NCBI RefSeq assembly: GCF_002858865.1
Contig: NZ_PJRR01000013.1
Location: 1-64,000, forward strand
Source of the DNA: Caulobacter vibrioides
GTDB taxonomy: Bacteria; Pseudomonadota; Alphaproteobacteria; Caulobacterales; Caulobacteraceae
DNA: 64,000 nucleotides
Direction of reading: 5' to 3'
Shown here piece by piece: positions 1 through 9,594 of this stretch (positions within the stretch are counted from its first letter, which is position 1; every line of letters starts with the position of its first letter). The position numbers and the translations under genes were made by a program. Below the pieces are notes generated by a model. That model was not told the origin of the DNA, made no database searches, and saw only the letters and a list, made by a program, of their open reading frames with translations.

Positions 1-20
1 CAATTCAACAATGTCAAAGA
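1..20 (-). promoter_or_regulatory. rRNA operon leader (boxA-like) segment
   Basis: Read on the minus strand this is a TCTTTGACATTGTTGAATTG-type element. Alphaproteobacterial rRNA operons carry this kind of sequence in the leader just before 16S rRNA. It lies downstream of the tandem promoters and points out of the window, so the rRNA genes should begin just beyond base 1. The rRNA itself is not in the window; the assignment rests on the leader sequence and promoter arrangement. Confidence 0.7.
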
Positions 21-74
21 CCCGAACCGCCTCAGCGGCCCCATCGTTTAGCGCCCGATGTCGGCGGAGGCGGC

Positions 75-103
75 TATCTATCCAACCCCGAATTCCGTGT
101 CAA
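75..103 (-). promoter_or_regulatory. rRNA promoter, proximal (TTGACA-17-TAGATA)
   Basis: On the minus strand a -35 TTGACA (98-103) and -10 TAGATA (75-80) are separated by 17 bp. An A/T-tract stretch lies directly upstream of the -35 (104-125) and resembles an UP element. This is the promoter closest to the rRNA leader and the best match to the sigma70 consensus of the five in this region. Confidence 0.75.
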
Positions 104-173
104 ATCGTTTTTTTCAAAACTTTTCGAACCGGAGCGGCGAAACCCGAAAACCGGGGCCCGCCAGAGCGGCCAG

Positions 174-202
174 CTTCTAGAGAAGTCGACCAATCCAGTC
201 AA
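174..202 (-). promoter_or_regulatory. rRNA promoter 2 (TTGACT-17-TAGAAG)
   Basis: On the minus strand a -35 TTGACT (197-202) and -10 TAGAAG (174-179) have a 17-bp spacer. The two hexamers are identical to those of the promoter at 301-329, so the units look duplicated. An A/T-rich stretch precedes the -35. Confidence 0.65.
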
Positions 203-300
203 CCGATTATTTTGAAGAAGCTTCAAAGCATCGAGTAACTAGACCTTACATCGCGCCGCTGAATTCTTGCGAAGTCTTGGCGGCGATGTTCGGAGCGGCG

Positions 301-329
301 CTTCTAATGAGGCGACATTCCGAAGTCAA
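301..329 (-). promoter_or_regulatory. rRNA promoter 3 (TTGACT-17-TAGAAG)
   Basis: On the minus strand a -35 TTGACT (324-329) and -10 TAGAAG (301-306) have a 17-bp spacer. Runs of A lie upstream of the -35. Hexamers and spacing are the same as for the unit at 174-202. Confidence 0.65.
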
Positions 330-447
330 CCAACTCTTTTCGACTTTTTCGACAACCGGGAGACCCAGGATCGAAGAGACAAAAAGAGGATCCCGGGGCC
401 GCCGAAGCCGCCCTTGCGGATCCATCATTGAGTCGATTGGAGCGCGG

Positions 448-476
448 TTTCTAGCGAAGCGTCTGGACCGATGCAA
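448..476 (-). promoter_or_regulatory. rRNA promoter 4 (TTGCAT-17-TAGAAA)
   Basis: On the minus strand a -35 TTGCAT (471-476) and -10 TAGAAA (448-453) have a 17-bp spacer. It is weaker than the three promoters nearer the leader but has the same geometry. Confidence 0.5.
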
Positions 477-530
477 CTCCCTTTCGGGGGCCGCGTCGTC
501 CGGTCGCGATGCCGTTCCGAGCGAGGCGGT

Positions 531-559
531 GATCTAGTCGGCCAGCCGACGACTGGCAA
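531..559 (-). promoter_or_regulatory. rRNA promoter 5, distal (TTGCCA-17-TAGATC)
   Basis: On the minus strand a -35 TTGCCA (554-559) and -10 TAGATC (531-536) have a 17-bp spacer. It is the most upstream of the series and lies behind the ferredoxin gene. I see no protein gene in 1-648; the short open frames there are incidental. Confidence 0.45.
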
Positions 560-615
560 CCCCCTCGCGACAATATAACGACGCTCTTTTGACGACGTCC
601 TTAACAGACGCCCGT

Positions 616-637
616 GGAGCCCGCCCAAGCGGGCTCC
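616..637 (-). terminator. hairpin after ferredoxin gene
   Basis: A perfect 8-bp stem (GGAGCCCG / CGGGCTCC) with a 6-nt loop follows the ferredoxin stop codon. There is no strong T-run, so it may stop transcription weakly. It is well placed to separate the ferredoxin gene from the rRNA promoters. Confidence 0.5.
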
Positions 638-648
638 GGCCGTCATAC

Positions 649-2251
<1,603 letters not shown>

Positions 2252-2327
2252 GGACGCCCTCCCTTTCGTCAAAAATGACGCCGGCGTCACCTATTGGCAA
2301 GCGCCTTCGACAGAGGCGGATACGGAA

Positions 2328-2356
2328 TGGGGCGGCTCGTTTCCGAAGCCGCCCCA
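2328..2356 (-). terminator. hairpin after sdhB
   Basis: A perfect 10-bp stem (TGGGGCGGCT / AGCCGCCCCA, 9-nt loop) lies just past the sdhB stop codon. There is no clear T-tract on the minus strand. It probably marks the end of the sdh transcript. Confidence 0.55.
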
Positions 2357-2379
2357 CATTTATCGCTCTGCAGCGTGCG

Positions 2380-3162
2380 TCAGACGACGCGCTCGACCAT
2401 CATCTTCTTGATTTCGGCGATGGCCTTGGCCGGGTTCAGCCCCTTGGGGCAAACCTGGGCGCAGTTCATGATCGTATGGCAGCGATAGAGCTTGAAGGGA
2501 TCCTCAAGCGCATCGAGGCGGTCACCGGTGGCCTCGTCGCGGCTGTCGATCAGCCAGCGATAGGCGTGCAGCAGGGCCGCCGGGCCCAGATACTTGTCGC
2601 CGTTCCACCAGTAGCTGGGGCACGAGGTCGAGCAGCAGGCGCACAGGATGCACTCATAAAGACCGTCGAGCTTTTCGCGGTCCTCGGGGCTTTGCTTCCA
2701 CTCGGTCTGCGGCTCGGGCGTGTCGGTGTGCAGCCAGGGCTCGATCGAGGCGTACTGGGCGTAGAACAGCGTCAGGTCCGGGATCAGGTCCTTGACCACC
2801 GGCATGTGCGGCAGCGGACTGATCTGAACCGCCTTGCCCGGCACCTCGGCCCAGCCGTGGGTGCAGGCCAGGGTGTTGCGGCCGCCGATGTTCATCGAGC
2901 AAGAACCGCAAACACCTTCCCGGCACGACCGGCGGAAGGCCAGGGTCGGGTCGATGGTGTTCTTGATGTACAGCAGCGCGTCCAGGACCATCGGCCCGAC
3001 GGCGTCGACGTCGACGTCGTAGGTGTCCCAGCGCGGGTTGCCGCCCGCTTCCGGATCGTAGCGGTAGATCTTGAAGGTCTTGACCTTCTTGGCGCCGGCC
3101 GGGGCGGGCCAGTGCTTGCCCGACTTGACCTGCGAGTTCTTGGGGAGCGCTAGCTCGACCAT
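2380..3162 (-). CDS. sdhB: succinate dehydrogenase iron-sulfur subunit
   Basis: A 260-residue Fe-S subunit of respiratory complex II, at the cytoplasmic face of the inner membrane, passing electrons from SdhA flavin to quinone. All three clusters are visible: 2Fe-2S ([10 protein letters not shown] with a following Cys), 4Fe-4S ([12 protein letters not shown]) and 3Fe-4S ([14 protein letters not shown]). Length is typical. The ATG follows the stop of the preceding small ORF by one base (TAG-A-ATG). Its ribosome site, GAGG, lies inside the last codons of that ORF, so the two are probably translationally coupled. Confidence 0.98.
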   Translation of the reverse strand: MVELALPKNSQVKSGKHWPAPAGAKKVKTFKIYRYDPEAGGNPRWDTYDVDVDAVGPMVLDALLYIKNTIDPTLAFRRSCREGVCGSCSMNIGGRNTLACTHGWAEVPGKAVQISPLPHMPVVKDLIPDLTLFYAQYASIEPWLHTDTPEPQTEWKQSPEDREKLDGLYECILCACCSTSCPSYWWNGDKYLGPAALLHAYRWLIDSRDEATGDRLDALEDPFKLYRCHTIMNCAQVCPKGLNPAKAIAEIKKMMVERVV

Positions 3163-3163
3163 T

Positions 3164-3679
3164 CTACCGTCCTCTAGCTCGGTAATTGTGTTCTTCTTCC
3201 AACGCCACGATCAACCCGTTCAACGCTTCGACCTTGCCCAGCAAATCATTCGCTAACTTAGGATCCAGATCCTCGCCCTGCGTCAGGATTTCGTTCAGGC
3301 CTTCTTGTAGCTGACGACGAATATCGATCTTGCCGTATCTAATCTTATCCAACTGCTCTGCGGCTCGGAGAGAAAGTTCTTTCCGATCACCCAGATAGTG
3401 GAATGACAGGCGCTCCAAGGAGCTATCGACCCGCCACTCCGCATCGTTGAAATCACTGAGAACCTCTTCGATAGCTTCGCGAGAGGGCTGCCGCCCTTCC
3501 GCGAAATCACGGAGAAGTCCCCTTATCCCTTCCGGGGTGAAGTAAATGCGCCGCAAGGCTGCAACTATCTCATCCCGAACATCACCGTATCGTCGATCTA
3601 GGCGATCCTCTCGCCCAGAAGTCAGCGAACCTACGATCTCCAAGGCGGGCGAAAGCGTTGAAAGGACCTGCTCGAGCAC
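3164..3679 (-). CDS. unknown protein inserted between sdhA and sdhB
   Basis: A 171-residue ORF starting at a GTG (3679) six bases after an AGGGGG ribosome site and 11 nt past the sdhA stop. The protein is charged and predicted by eye to be nearly all helical, with no signal peptide, membrane segment or cysteines, and I recognise no family. GC content is visibly lower than in the flanking genes, with codons that are rare here (AGA, ATT, CTA, TTA), which suggests horizontal origin. It keeps the operon intact: same strand, tight junctions, and the sdhB ribosome site within its 3' end. sdhA and sdhB are normally adjacent, so this position is unusual. The function cannot be inferred. Confidence 0.7.
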   Translation of the reverse strand: MLEQVLSTLSPALEIVGSLTSGREDRLDRRYGDVRDEIVAALRRIYFTPEGIRGLLRDFAEGRQPSREAIEEVLSDFNDAEWRVDSSLERLSFHYLGDRKELSLRAAEQLDKIRYGKIDIRRQLQEGLNEILTQGEDLDPKLANDLLGKVEALNGLIVALEEEHNYRARGR

Positions 3680-3690
3680 CGCCTTCCCCC

Positions 3691-5478
3691 TCAGTAGACC
3701 CGTTGCTTCGGCGGGATGTAAGCGATGTCGTCCGACATGGTGTAGCTGTGGACCGGGCGGTAATCGATCTTCACCTTGCCGGTGTCGAGGTCGAGCCACG
3801 CCAGGGTGTGCTTCATCCAATCCTTGTCGTCCCGGTCGGCGAAGTCCTCGCGGGCGTGTGCGCCGCGGCTTTCGGTGCGGTTGGCCGCGCCGTTCACCGT
3901 GACGACCGCCTGGCCGATCAGGTTGTCGAACTCCAGGGTTTCCATCAGGTCGGTGTTCCACACCAAACCGCGATCGCTGACCTTGAGATCGGCCTTCTTG
4001 TCCCAGACGGCCTGCAGACGCGCAACGCCGCTGTCCAGGCTCTCGCCCGTGCGGAACACGGCGGCGTCTTCCTGCATCGCCTTTTGCATCTCAAGACGCA
4101 GTTCGGCGGTGCCGGTCGAGCCCGAGGCGTTACGGAAGCGATCGAAGCGCGCCAGGTGCGCGTCGGTCTGGGCGTCCTTCAGTTCCGGTTGCTTGGCGCC
4201 CGGCTTGAGAATCTCGGCGCAGCGCAGGGCTGCGGCGCGACCGAACACGACGAGGTCGATCAGCGAGTTGGAGCCCAGGCGGTTGGCGCCGTGCACCGAG
4301 ACGCAGGCCGCTTCGCCCACGGCCATCAGGCCCGGGATCACCTGGTCGGGATTATCGCCCGACTTGGTGACGACCTCGCCGTGATAGTTCGTCGGGATGC
4401 CGCCCATATTGTAGTGGACGGTCGGCAGCACCGGGATCGGCGCCTTGGTCACATCGACGCCGGCGAAGACCTTCGCCGTTTCCGAGATACCCGGCAGACG
4501 CTCGGCCAGGATCTTGGGATCCAGGTGGTCCAGGTGCAGGAAGATGTGGTCCTTGTTGGGACCCACCCCGCGACCTTCACGGATCTCGATGGTCATCGCG
4601 CGGCTGACCATGTCACGCGGCGCCAGGTCCTTCACGGTCGGCGCATAGCGCTCCATGAAGCGCTCGCCTTCCGAGTTGGTCAGGTAGCCGCCTTCGCCGC
4701 GGGCGCCTTCGGTGATCAGGCAGCCGGCGCCGTAGATGCCGGTGGGGTGGAACTGCACGAATTCCATGTCCTGCAGCGGCAGGCCGGCGCGCAGCGCCAT
4801 GGCGTTGCCGTCGCCCGTGCAGGTGTGGGCAGAGGTCGCCGAGAAGTAGGCGCGGCCGTAACCGCCGGTGGCCAGGATCACCATCTGGGCCTGGAAGCGA
4901 TGCAGGGTGCCGTCGTCGAGCTTCCACGCCGTCACGCCGCGGCAGACGCCGTCGTCCATGATCAGGTCGAGAGCGAAGTACTCGATGAAGAACTCTGTGT
5001 CGTGGGCCAGCGACTGGCCGTACATCGTGTGCAGCATGGCGTGACCGGTCCGGTCGGCCGCCGCGCAGGTGCGCTGGATCGGGCCTTCACCGAAGTTCTT
5101 GGTCATGCCGCCGAAGGCGCGCTGATAGATCTTGCCGTCGGGCGTCCGCGAGAAGGGCACGCCCCAGTGCTCGAGCTCGTAGACCGCCGCCGGGGCGTTG
5201 CGGGTCAGGTACTCGATGGCGTCCTGGTCGCCCAGCCAGTCCGACCCCTTGACGGTGTCGAACATGTGCCAGCGCCAGTCGTCCTGGCCCATATTGCCCA
5301 GCGAAGCGGAAATGCCGCCCTGCGCCGCCACGGTGTGGCTGCGGGTCGGGAACACCTTGGTGATGCAGGCGGTCTTCAGGCCGGCCTGGGCGGCGCCCAG
5401 CGCAGCGCGAAGGCCAGAACCGCCGGCGCCGACGACGACGACGTCAAACTTGTGGTCGATGAACTTGTAGGCCGACAT
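3691..5478 (-). CDS. sdhA: succinate dehydrogenase flavoprotein subunit
   Basis: A 595-residue catalytic subunit of complex II that oxidises succinate to fumarate in the TCA cycle. It has the FAD Rossmann motif ([16 protein letters not shown]) near the N-terminus, the SHTVAAQGG segment with the histidine that binds FAD covalently, and the active-site region around HPTGI and [10 protein letters not shown]. The ATG at 5478 shares one base with the sdhD stop (TGATG), so translation is coupled. A longer upstream frame runs through sdhD and is not real. Length is normal. Confidence 0.98.
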   Translation of the reverse strand: MSAYKFIDHKFDVVVVGAGGSGLRAALGAAQAGLKTACITKVFPTRSHTVAAQGGISASLGNMGQDDWRWHMFDTVKGSDWLGDQDAIEYLTRNAPAAVYELEHWGVPFSRTPDGKIYQRAFGGMTKNFGEGPIQRTCAAADRTGHAMLHTMYGQSLAHDTEFFIEYFALDLIMDDGVCRGVTAWKLDDGTLHRFQAQMVILATGGYGRAYFSATSAHTCTGDGNAMALRAGLPLQDMEFVQFHPTGIYGAGCLITEGARGEGGYLTNSEGERFMERYAPTVKDLAPRDMVSRAMTIEIREGRGVGPNKDHIFLHLDHLDPKILAERLPGISETAKVFAGVDVTKAPIPVLPTVHYNMGGIPTNYHGEVVTKSGDNPDQVIPGLMAVGEAACVSVHGANRLGSNSLIDLVVFGRAAALRCAEILKPGAKQPELKDAQTDAHLARFDRFRNASGSTGTAELRLEMQKAMQEDAAVFRTGESLDSGVARLQAVWDKKADLKVSDRGLVWNTDLMETLEFDNLIGQAVVTVNGAANRTESRGAHAREDFADRDDKDWMKHTLAWLDLDTGKVKIDYRPVHSYTMSDDIAYIPPKQRVY

Positions 5479-5897
5479 CAATGGGCTCCGGTCACGGTCA
5501 GGGCGACCTTGAGGATCGAGAAGACCCCCACGGCGCCGGCCAGCACGCAGACGAACAGGTTGCCGATCACCAGGGCGGTCTTGGTCGTGAAGCGCTCGAT
5601 ATAGTCTTCGATCACCACCTGCACCGCGCTTTGCAGGTGCACCAGGGCGGCGATCAGCAGCAGGCTCAAAAGCACGGCGTTGACGGGCTGGGCCATCCAC
5701 TGGACGACCACGTCATGCGGCGCACGCACCTGCTTGAGCGCAGCATAGGCGCCCCACACCGTCAGCGGCGCCAGGGCCAGGCCCGAAACCCGCTCGGTGA
5801 TGAAGTGGCTGACGCCGTGACGCGAGGCGCCCATGCCCCGGGCGCGCGACAGCGGCGTGCGGAACTGCTGGGGCTGAAAGAGGTCTTTCTTGCTCAT
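5478..5897 (-). CDS. sdhD: succinate dehydrogenase membrane anchor subunit D
   Basis: A 139-residue integral membrane protein with a polar N-terminal tail and three hydrophobic segments (about residues 34-55, 72-92 and 106-132). [12 protein letters not shown] carries the Ser/Arg-containing quinone-site signature of SdhD, and a histidine that can ligate haem follows in HLQSAVQVV. Together with SdhC it anchors SdhAB and binds quinone. It begins two bases after the sdhC stop codon and overlaps the sdhA start by one base. Confidence 0.95.
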   Translation of the reverse strand: MSKKDLFQPQQFRTPLSRARGMGASRHGVSHFITERVSGLALAPLTVWGAYAALKQVRAPHDVVVQWMAQPVNAVLLSLLLIAALVHLQSAVQVVIEDYIERFTTKTALVIGNLFVCVLAGAVGVFSILKVALTVTGAH

Positions 5898-5899
5898 GA

Positions 5900-6307
5900 T
5901 CAGAACGCTCCGATGCCGCCGGCGATGACCCAGGTGACGATCGTCGCCACCACCGCGAACGCGATGGCCATGGCGCCGGTCATGTCGGCCGTGCGCGGGG
6001 CGAAGCCCTTGCCGGCGTCCCAGAAGGTCTGACGGATGGTGTAGGCGACGTTGAAGAACACCGCGAAGGTCTCGCCCAGCAGCACGAGCTTGCCGATCGG
6101 CGAACCCAAGAGGCCGACATAGCTCGCATAGGCGTCGGGCCCGGCGGCCAAAGCGGCGGCCCAGCCCGCCAGGATCACGGCGCCGACCCAGAGGCCGACG
6201 ACGCAGCCGCGGTGAAGGATCGAGCAGGCCATCGTGATATGCCAACGCCACACCTGCAGGTGCGGCGACATCGGGCGCTCAGGCAGCCCCCGGCTCGTGT
6301 CGGTCAT
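5900..6307 (-). CDS. sdhC: succinate dehydrogenase cytochrome b556 subunit C
   Basis: A 135-residue membrane anchor, first gene of the sdh operon. The N-terminus RPMSPHLQVWRWHITMACSILHRGCVVGLW matches the family signature (RP.SPHL..Y......SI.HR.TG), including the Ser and Arg of the quinone site and a haem-ligand histidine. Three transmembrane helices follow. The order sdhCDAB is standard apart from the extra ORF between A and B. Confidence 0.96.
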   Translation of the reverse strand: MTDTSRGLPERPMSPHLQVWRWHITMACSILHRGCVVGLWVGAVILAGWAAALAAGPDAYASYVGLLGSPIGKLVLLGETFAVFFNVAYTIRQTFWDAGKGFAPRTADMTGAMAIAFAVVATIVTWVIAGGIGAF

Positions 6308-6347
6308 GAGAGGTCCAACCCCAGTAGCCTTTGTGCGTTGCGGGATG

Positions 6348-6375
6348 CTTTTAAGCGCGAGGGCGGGGGTGTCAA
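6348..6375 (-). promoter_or_regulatory. candidate sdh operon promoter
   Basis: On the minus strand TTGACA (6370-6375) and TAAAAG (6348-6353) are separated by 16 bp, about 40 bp upstream of the sdhC start. It resembles a sigma70-class promoter. No operator could be recognised. Confidence 0.55.
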
Positions 6376-6478
6376 TTAAACGGCGCCCTGTTGAGAAACG
6401 TTCGCAATTCTCCGCCTTGGCGGGTCGACGAGCGCATCCCAGCGCTTGAGGCGCAGGCCCTCGCCAACAATGCGAGGT

Positions 6479-7066
6479 CTAAGCCGCGCGCAGCTCTGTA
6501 AGGGCCAGGTGCTGGAGGAGCATGATCGTCTTGGCGTCGCGGATACGGCCGTCCGCGATCATGGCCAGAGCTTGCCCCATCGTCATCTCCAGGACCTCGA
6601 TGTCTTCGCCCTCATCGGGGTGGCCTCCGCCGCCGCTGATGCGCATGGCCGCATCGTATTCGGCGACGAAGAAGTGCAGGATCTCGGTCACCGATCCGGG
6701 GCTCATGAAGGCCTCGAACACCTTGCGGACTTCACCCAGGCGGTAGCCCAGCTCCTCCTCGACCTCCGCTCGGATACGGACTTCGGGCTCGGCGTCGTCG
6801 AGCAGGCCGGCTGCGGCTTCGATCAAGAGGTCGTCGCAGCCGTTCACAAAGGCCGGATAGCGGAACTGCTTGACCAGCAGCACCGTCCGGTTCTCGATGT
6901 TGTAGGGCAGAAGGACGGCGCCGTTGCCACGATCGTAGTGCTCGCGCGACTGGGTCTGCCAGGTTCCGTCGCGGCGCTTCCAGTCGAAGGTCGTGGTCCG
7001 CAGCACGTACCAGTTGTCGGAGAGCAGTCTGGTTTCGCGAACCCGAACCCGATCCTTGACCGACAT
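6479..7066 (-). CDS. nudK: NUDIX hydrolase, NudK-like
   Basis: A 195-residue Nudix pyrophosphohydrolase. The segment [25 protein letters not shown] is a Nudix box in the spacing used by E. coli NudK (AGLLDxxEPEVxIRxE..EE.GY). NLLV-type strands and the C-terminal [10 protein letters not shown] segment also match NudK/YffH. NudK hydrolyses GDP-mannose and related nucleotide sugars in the cytoplasm. The gene lies 9 nt after zapE in the same orientation, probably an operon. The exact substrate (GDP-mannose versus ADP-ribose) is inferred from the motif. Confidence 0.85.
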   Translation of the reverse strand: MSVKDRVRVRETRLLSDNWYVLRTTTFDWKRRDGTWQTQSREHYDRGNGAVLLPYNIENRTVLLVKQFRYPAFVNGCDDLLIEAAAGLLDDAEPEVRIRAEVEEELGYRLGEVRKVFEAFMSPGSVTEILHFFVAEYDAAMRISGGGGHPDEGEDIEVLEMTMGQALAMIADGRIRDAKTIMLLQHLALTELRAA

Positions 7067-7075
7067 CGCCGCCTC

Positions 7076-8194
7076 CTAGTCCCTGACTCGACCGACATAG
7101 TCGGCGGACCGCATTTCCTGCAGGCGCGAGACGGTCCGCTCGAACTCAAAGGCCCCTTCCCCCTCTGGATAGAGCTGCTCCGGCTCGGCTTCAGCCAGCG
7201 CCACCAGCTTGACGTCGGCTTCGTAGAGCGCGTCGACCAGGGTGTTGAAGCGCCGCGCGGCGTCTCGGCGCGCCGGCGTCAGGCAAGGGACGTCCTCAAG
7301 GAAGAGTGTGTGGAAGCGCTCGGCGATCGCGAGATAGTCCTGCGGGCCGAGGGCTTGCTGGCACAGACTGGCGAAGGACGAGCGCACCAGGCCGCCCGCC
7401 GCGCGGGGCAGGCGCATCTTCCGCCCCAGCACCTCGAGAGTCGCGCCCGTCTCAGGCGCGCCGTCCAGCATGTCGGCCCAGAGGCCGTCGAACGCGGCCT
7501 GGCTCGCCTTGTCGTTGGGCGCCAACCAGGTGCGGGCCGCGCGCAGGCGATCCAGGCGGAAGTCGACGGGACCGCGCACCGCCACAACGTCCAACGCCGA
7601 CTTCAGCATGTCGATGAACGGCAGGAAGAGCTGACGGTTGAGACCGTCCTTGTAGAGATCCTCCGGCGGCCGATTGGAGGTCGCCACCAGGGTGACGCCG
7701 CGCGCAAACAGCGCCTCGAAGAGCCGCCCCAGGATCATGGCGTCGGCGATGTCGGTGACCTGCAACTCGTCGAAGCACAGCAGGCGCGCTTCGCCGGCGA
7801 TCCGCTCGGCGGTGGGCGCGACGGGATCATCGCCCTTGGACTGGCCAAAGCGCGCCTTGCGGGTGGCGGCGTCGCCCTTGCGCCAGACGTCGATGTCGGC
7901 GTGGACCTCGGCCATGAAGGCGTGGAAGTGGATACGGCGCTTCTTGGCCACCGGCGCGCTGTCGAAGAACAGGTCCATGACCATGGACTTGCCGCGACCG
8001 ACGGGGCCCCACAGATAAACGCCGCGCTGGCTCTTGGGCTTGCGACCGAAGAACGAGAAGCCCGGCTCGCCGGCGGCGTCGAGATCGGCCTCCAGGCGCG
8101 ACAGGGCCTCGACCGCGGCCGCCTGGGCGACGTCGGGCCTGATCTCGCCCTGGGCCAGGCGCTCGCGATAGGCGGTGCGAAGGGAAGTCGGCAT
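7076..8194 (-). CDS. zapE: cell division ATPase ZapE (AFG1 family)
   Basis: About 372 residues with an AFG1-type AAA P-loop (GPVGRGKSMVMDLF), a Walker B (LLCFDELQVTDIADAMI) and an arginine-rich sensor region (TSNRPPEDLYKDGLNR). In E. coli ZapE is a peripheral ATPase that acts on FtsZ rings; mitochondrial relatives take part in quality control of respiratory complexes. The latter is of interest because the sdh operon is next door, but the proximity is only suggestive. The ATG at 8194 is preferred over the in-frame TTG one codon upstream. Confidence 0.9.
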   Translation of the reverse strand: MPTSLRTAYRERLAQGEIRPDVAQAAAVEALSRLEADLDAAGEPGFSFFGRKPKSQRGVYLWGPVGRGKSMVMDLFFDSAPVAKKRRIHFHAFMAEVHADIDVWRKGDAATRKARFGQSKGDDPVAPTAERIAGEARLLCFDELQVTDIADAMILGRLFEALFARGVTLVATSNRPPEDLYKDGLNRQLFLPFIDMLKSALDVVAVRGPVDFRLDRLRAARTWLAPNDKASQAAFDGLWADMLDGAPETGATLEVLGRKMRLPRAAGGLVRSSFASLCQQALGPQDYLAIAERFHTLFLEDVPCLTPARRDAARRFNTLVDALYEADVKLVALAEAEPEQLYPEGEGAFEFERTVSRLQEMRSADYVGRVRD

Positions 8195-8275
8195 CAAGGA
8201 TTGCGGTTAGCGCGTTCGCCGCGCCGGGAGCAAGAGGGCGCTGACAGAACCGATCACCGCGCCTAAGCTCATCAC

Positions 8276-9151
8276 ATGGTTCATGTTCCGGCCGCCGGGG
8301 CGGTCCAAGCGGGCCAAGCCGCCGATCCCCACATCATCGACACCCTGATCGCCGAACGCGCCCCGCGCCTGACGGGCTCGCCGCTCTGGCCGCTGGTCAA
8401 GCCTGGTCTCTATCGCCTGCTCGACTACCGCAAGGCTCGCGCCATGGCGGAGACGATCGAGACGATGGGCGGCCAGGCGGCGCTCGATCATGTGTCGCGA
8501 CTCTTGTCGCTGAAGGTCGATATCCGCGGCCTGGAGCATCTGCCCGCGGAGGGCCGCGTCGTGATCGTGGCCAACCATCCGACCGGCATTGGAGACGGCG
8601 TCGCCGTCTATGACGCCCTGAAGACCCATCGCCCGGACATCGTCTTCTACGCCAACGCAGACGCCCACCGCGTTTGCCCGCGCTTCGACGACGTCCTGAT
8701 CCCCGTCGAATGGGTCGAGGAGAAGCGAAGTCGCGAGCGCATGCGCCTGACCCTATCCATGACCCGCGAGGCGATGGAGGCCGAGAGGGCGTTGATGATC
8801 TTCCCCGCCGGACGGCTGGCGGTGACGGATGCGCAAGGACGGCTCAGCGATCCGCCGTGGATGTCCTCGGCCGTCTCGATCGCCCGCAAATATGGTGCGC
8901 CGATCGCGCCCATCCACCTGGAGGGGCCGTGGTCGACCCTGTTCCACCTGTTCGGCCGTCTCTCGCGCGAGCTTCGGGACATCACCCTGTTCCACGAACT
9001 GCTGAACAAGACGGGACGGCGCTTCTCGCTGACCATCGGGCCGCCCGTTGATCCGGAGGCCTTGCCGCGAGACGCTGAGCAAGCCACCGAGGTCCTGAAG
9101 CGCTATGTGGAGCGCCAATTGCCGAACGAGCCGACGAGCCCCCTGACGTGA
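8276..9151 (+). CDS. PlsC-family acyltransferase
   Basis: A 291-residue lysophospholipid acyltransferase-like protein. The catalytic motif VANHPTGIGDG is the H-x5-D form found in the haemolysin/ornithine-lipid type branch rather than the canonical H-x4-D. FPAGRLA is the second acyltransferase motif and APIAPIHLEG the third. It probably acylates a glycerophosphate or lyso-lipid on the inner membrane surface, but the substrate is not evident. It overlaps tsaE by 4 nt (GTGA), so it is the first visible gene of the tsaE-amgK-murU-addBA run. Confidence 0.85.
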   Translation: MVHVPAAGAVQAGQAADPHIIDTLIAERAPRLTGSPLWPLVKPGLYRLLDYRKARAMAETIETMGGQAALDHVSRLLSLKVDIRGLEHLPAEGRVVIVANHPTGIGDGVAVYDALKTHRPDIVFYANADAHRVCPRFDDVLIPVEWVEEKRSRERMRLTLSMTREAMEAERALMIFPAGRLAVTDAQGRLSDPPWMSSAVSIARKYGAPIAPIHLEGPWSTLFHLFGRLSRELRDITLFHELLNKTGRRFSLTIGPPVDPEALPRDAEQATEVLKRYVERQLPNEPTSPLT

Positions 9152-9594
9152 AGACCCTTTCCCTCGCCGACGAGGCCGCGACCCAGGCGCTGGGCCGGAC
9201 GCTGGCTCGCGCCCTTCACCCCGGAGACGCCCTCTGCCTGACTGGCCCGCTCGGCGCCGGCAAGTCGACCCTGGCCCGGGCCCTGATCCGGGCTCTTACG
9301 ACGCCGGACGAGGAGGTCCCCAGCCCGACCTTCACCCTCGTCCAATTCTACGAAACACCCGCTTTCCCCCTGGCCCATTTCGACCTCTATCGCCTTTCGG
9401 ATCCCGACGAGGCCTACGAGATCGGTCTGGACGAGGCGCTCGACGACGGCGTCGCCCTGATCGAGTGGCCCCAGCGTCTGGAAGGGCGTTTGCCCCGGAC
9501 TCGGCTCGATATAGACATCGCCCTCGACGGCGACGCCCGGCGCGCCGTCATCGTGGCGCACGGCGATTTCGAAGGACGTGACCTTGAGTTCTGA
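9148..9594 (+). CDS. tsaE: tRNA threonylcarbamoyladenosine synthesis ATPase TsaE
   Basis: A 148-residue P-loop ATPase. It has a Walker A GPLGAGKSTLARAL and the family motifs VPSPTFTLVQFYE and FDLYRL. TsaE works with TsaB and TsaD to make t6A37 in ANN-decoding tRNAs. The GTG start overlaps the stop of the acyltransferase. The next gene, amgK, begins inside its 3' end, a pairing often seen in proteobacteria. Confidence 0.96.
   Translation: MKTLSLADEAATQALGRTLARALHPGDALCLTGPLGAGKSTLARALIRALTTPDEEVPSPTFTLVQFYETPAFPLAHFDLYRLSDPDEAYEIGLDEALDDGVALIEWPQRLEGRLPRTRLDIDIALDGDARRAVIVAHGDFEGRDLEF

Noticed and set aside
11-537. Short open frames in the first 600 bases
   Set aside because: They have no RBS or family match and overlap the tandem rRNA promoters; the region is regulatory.
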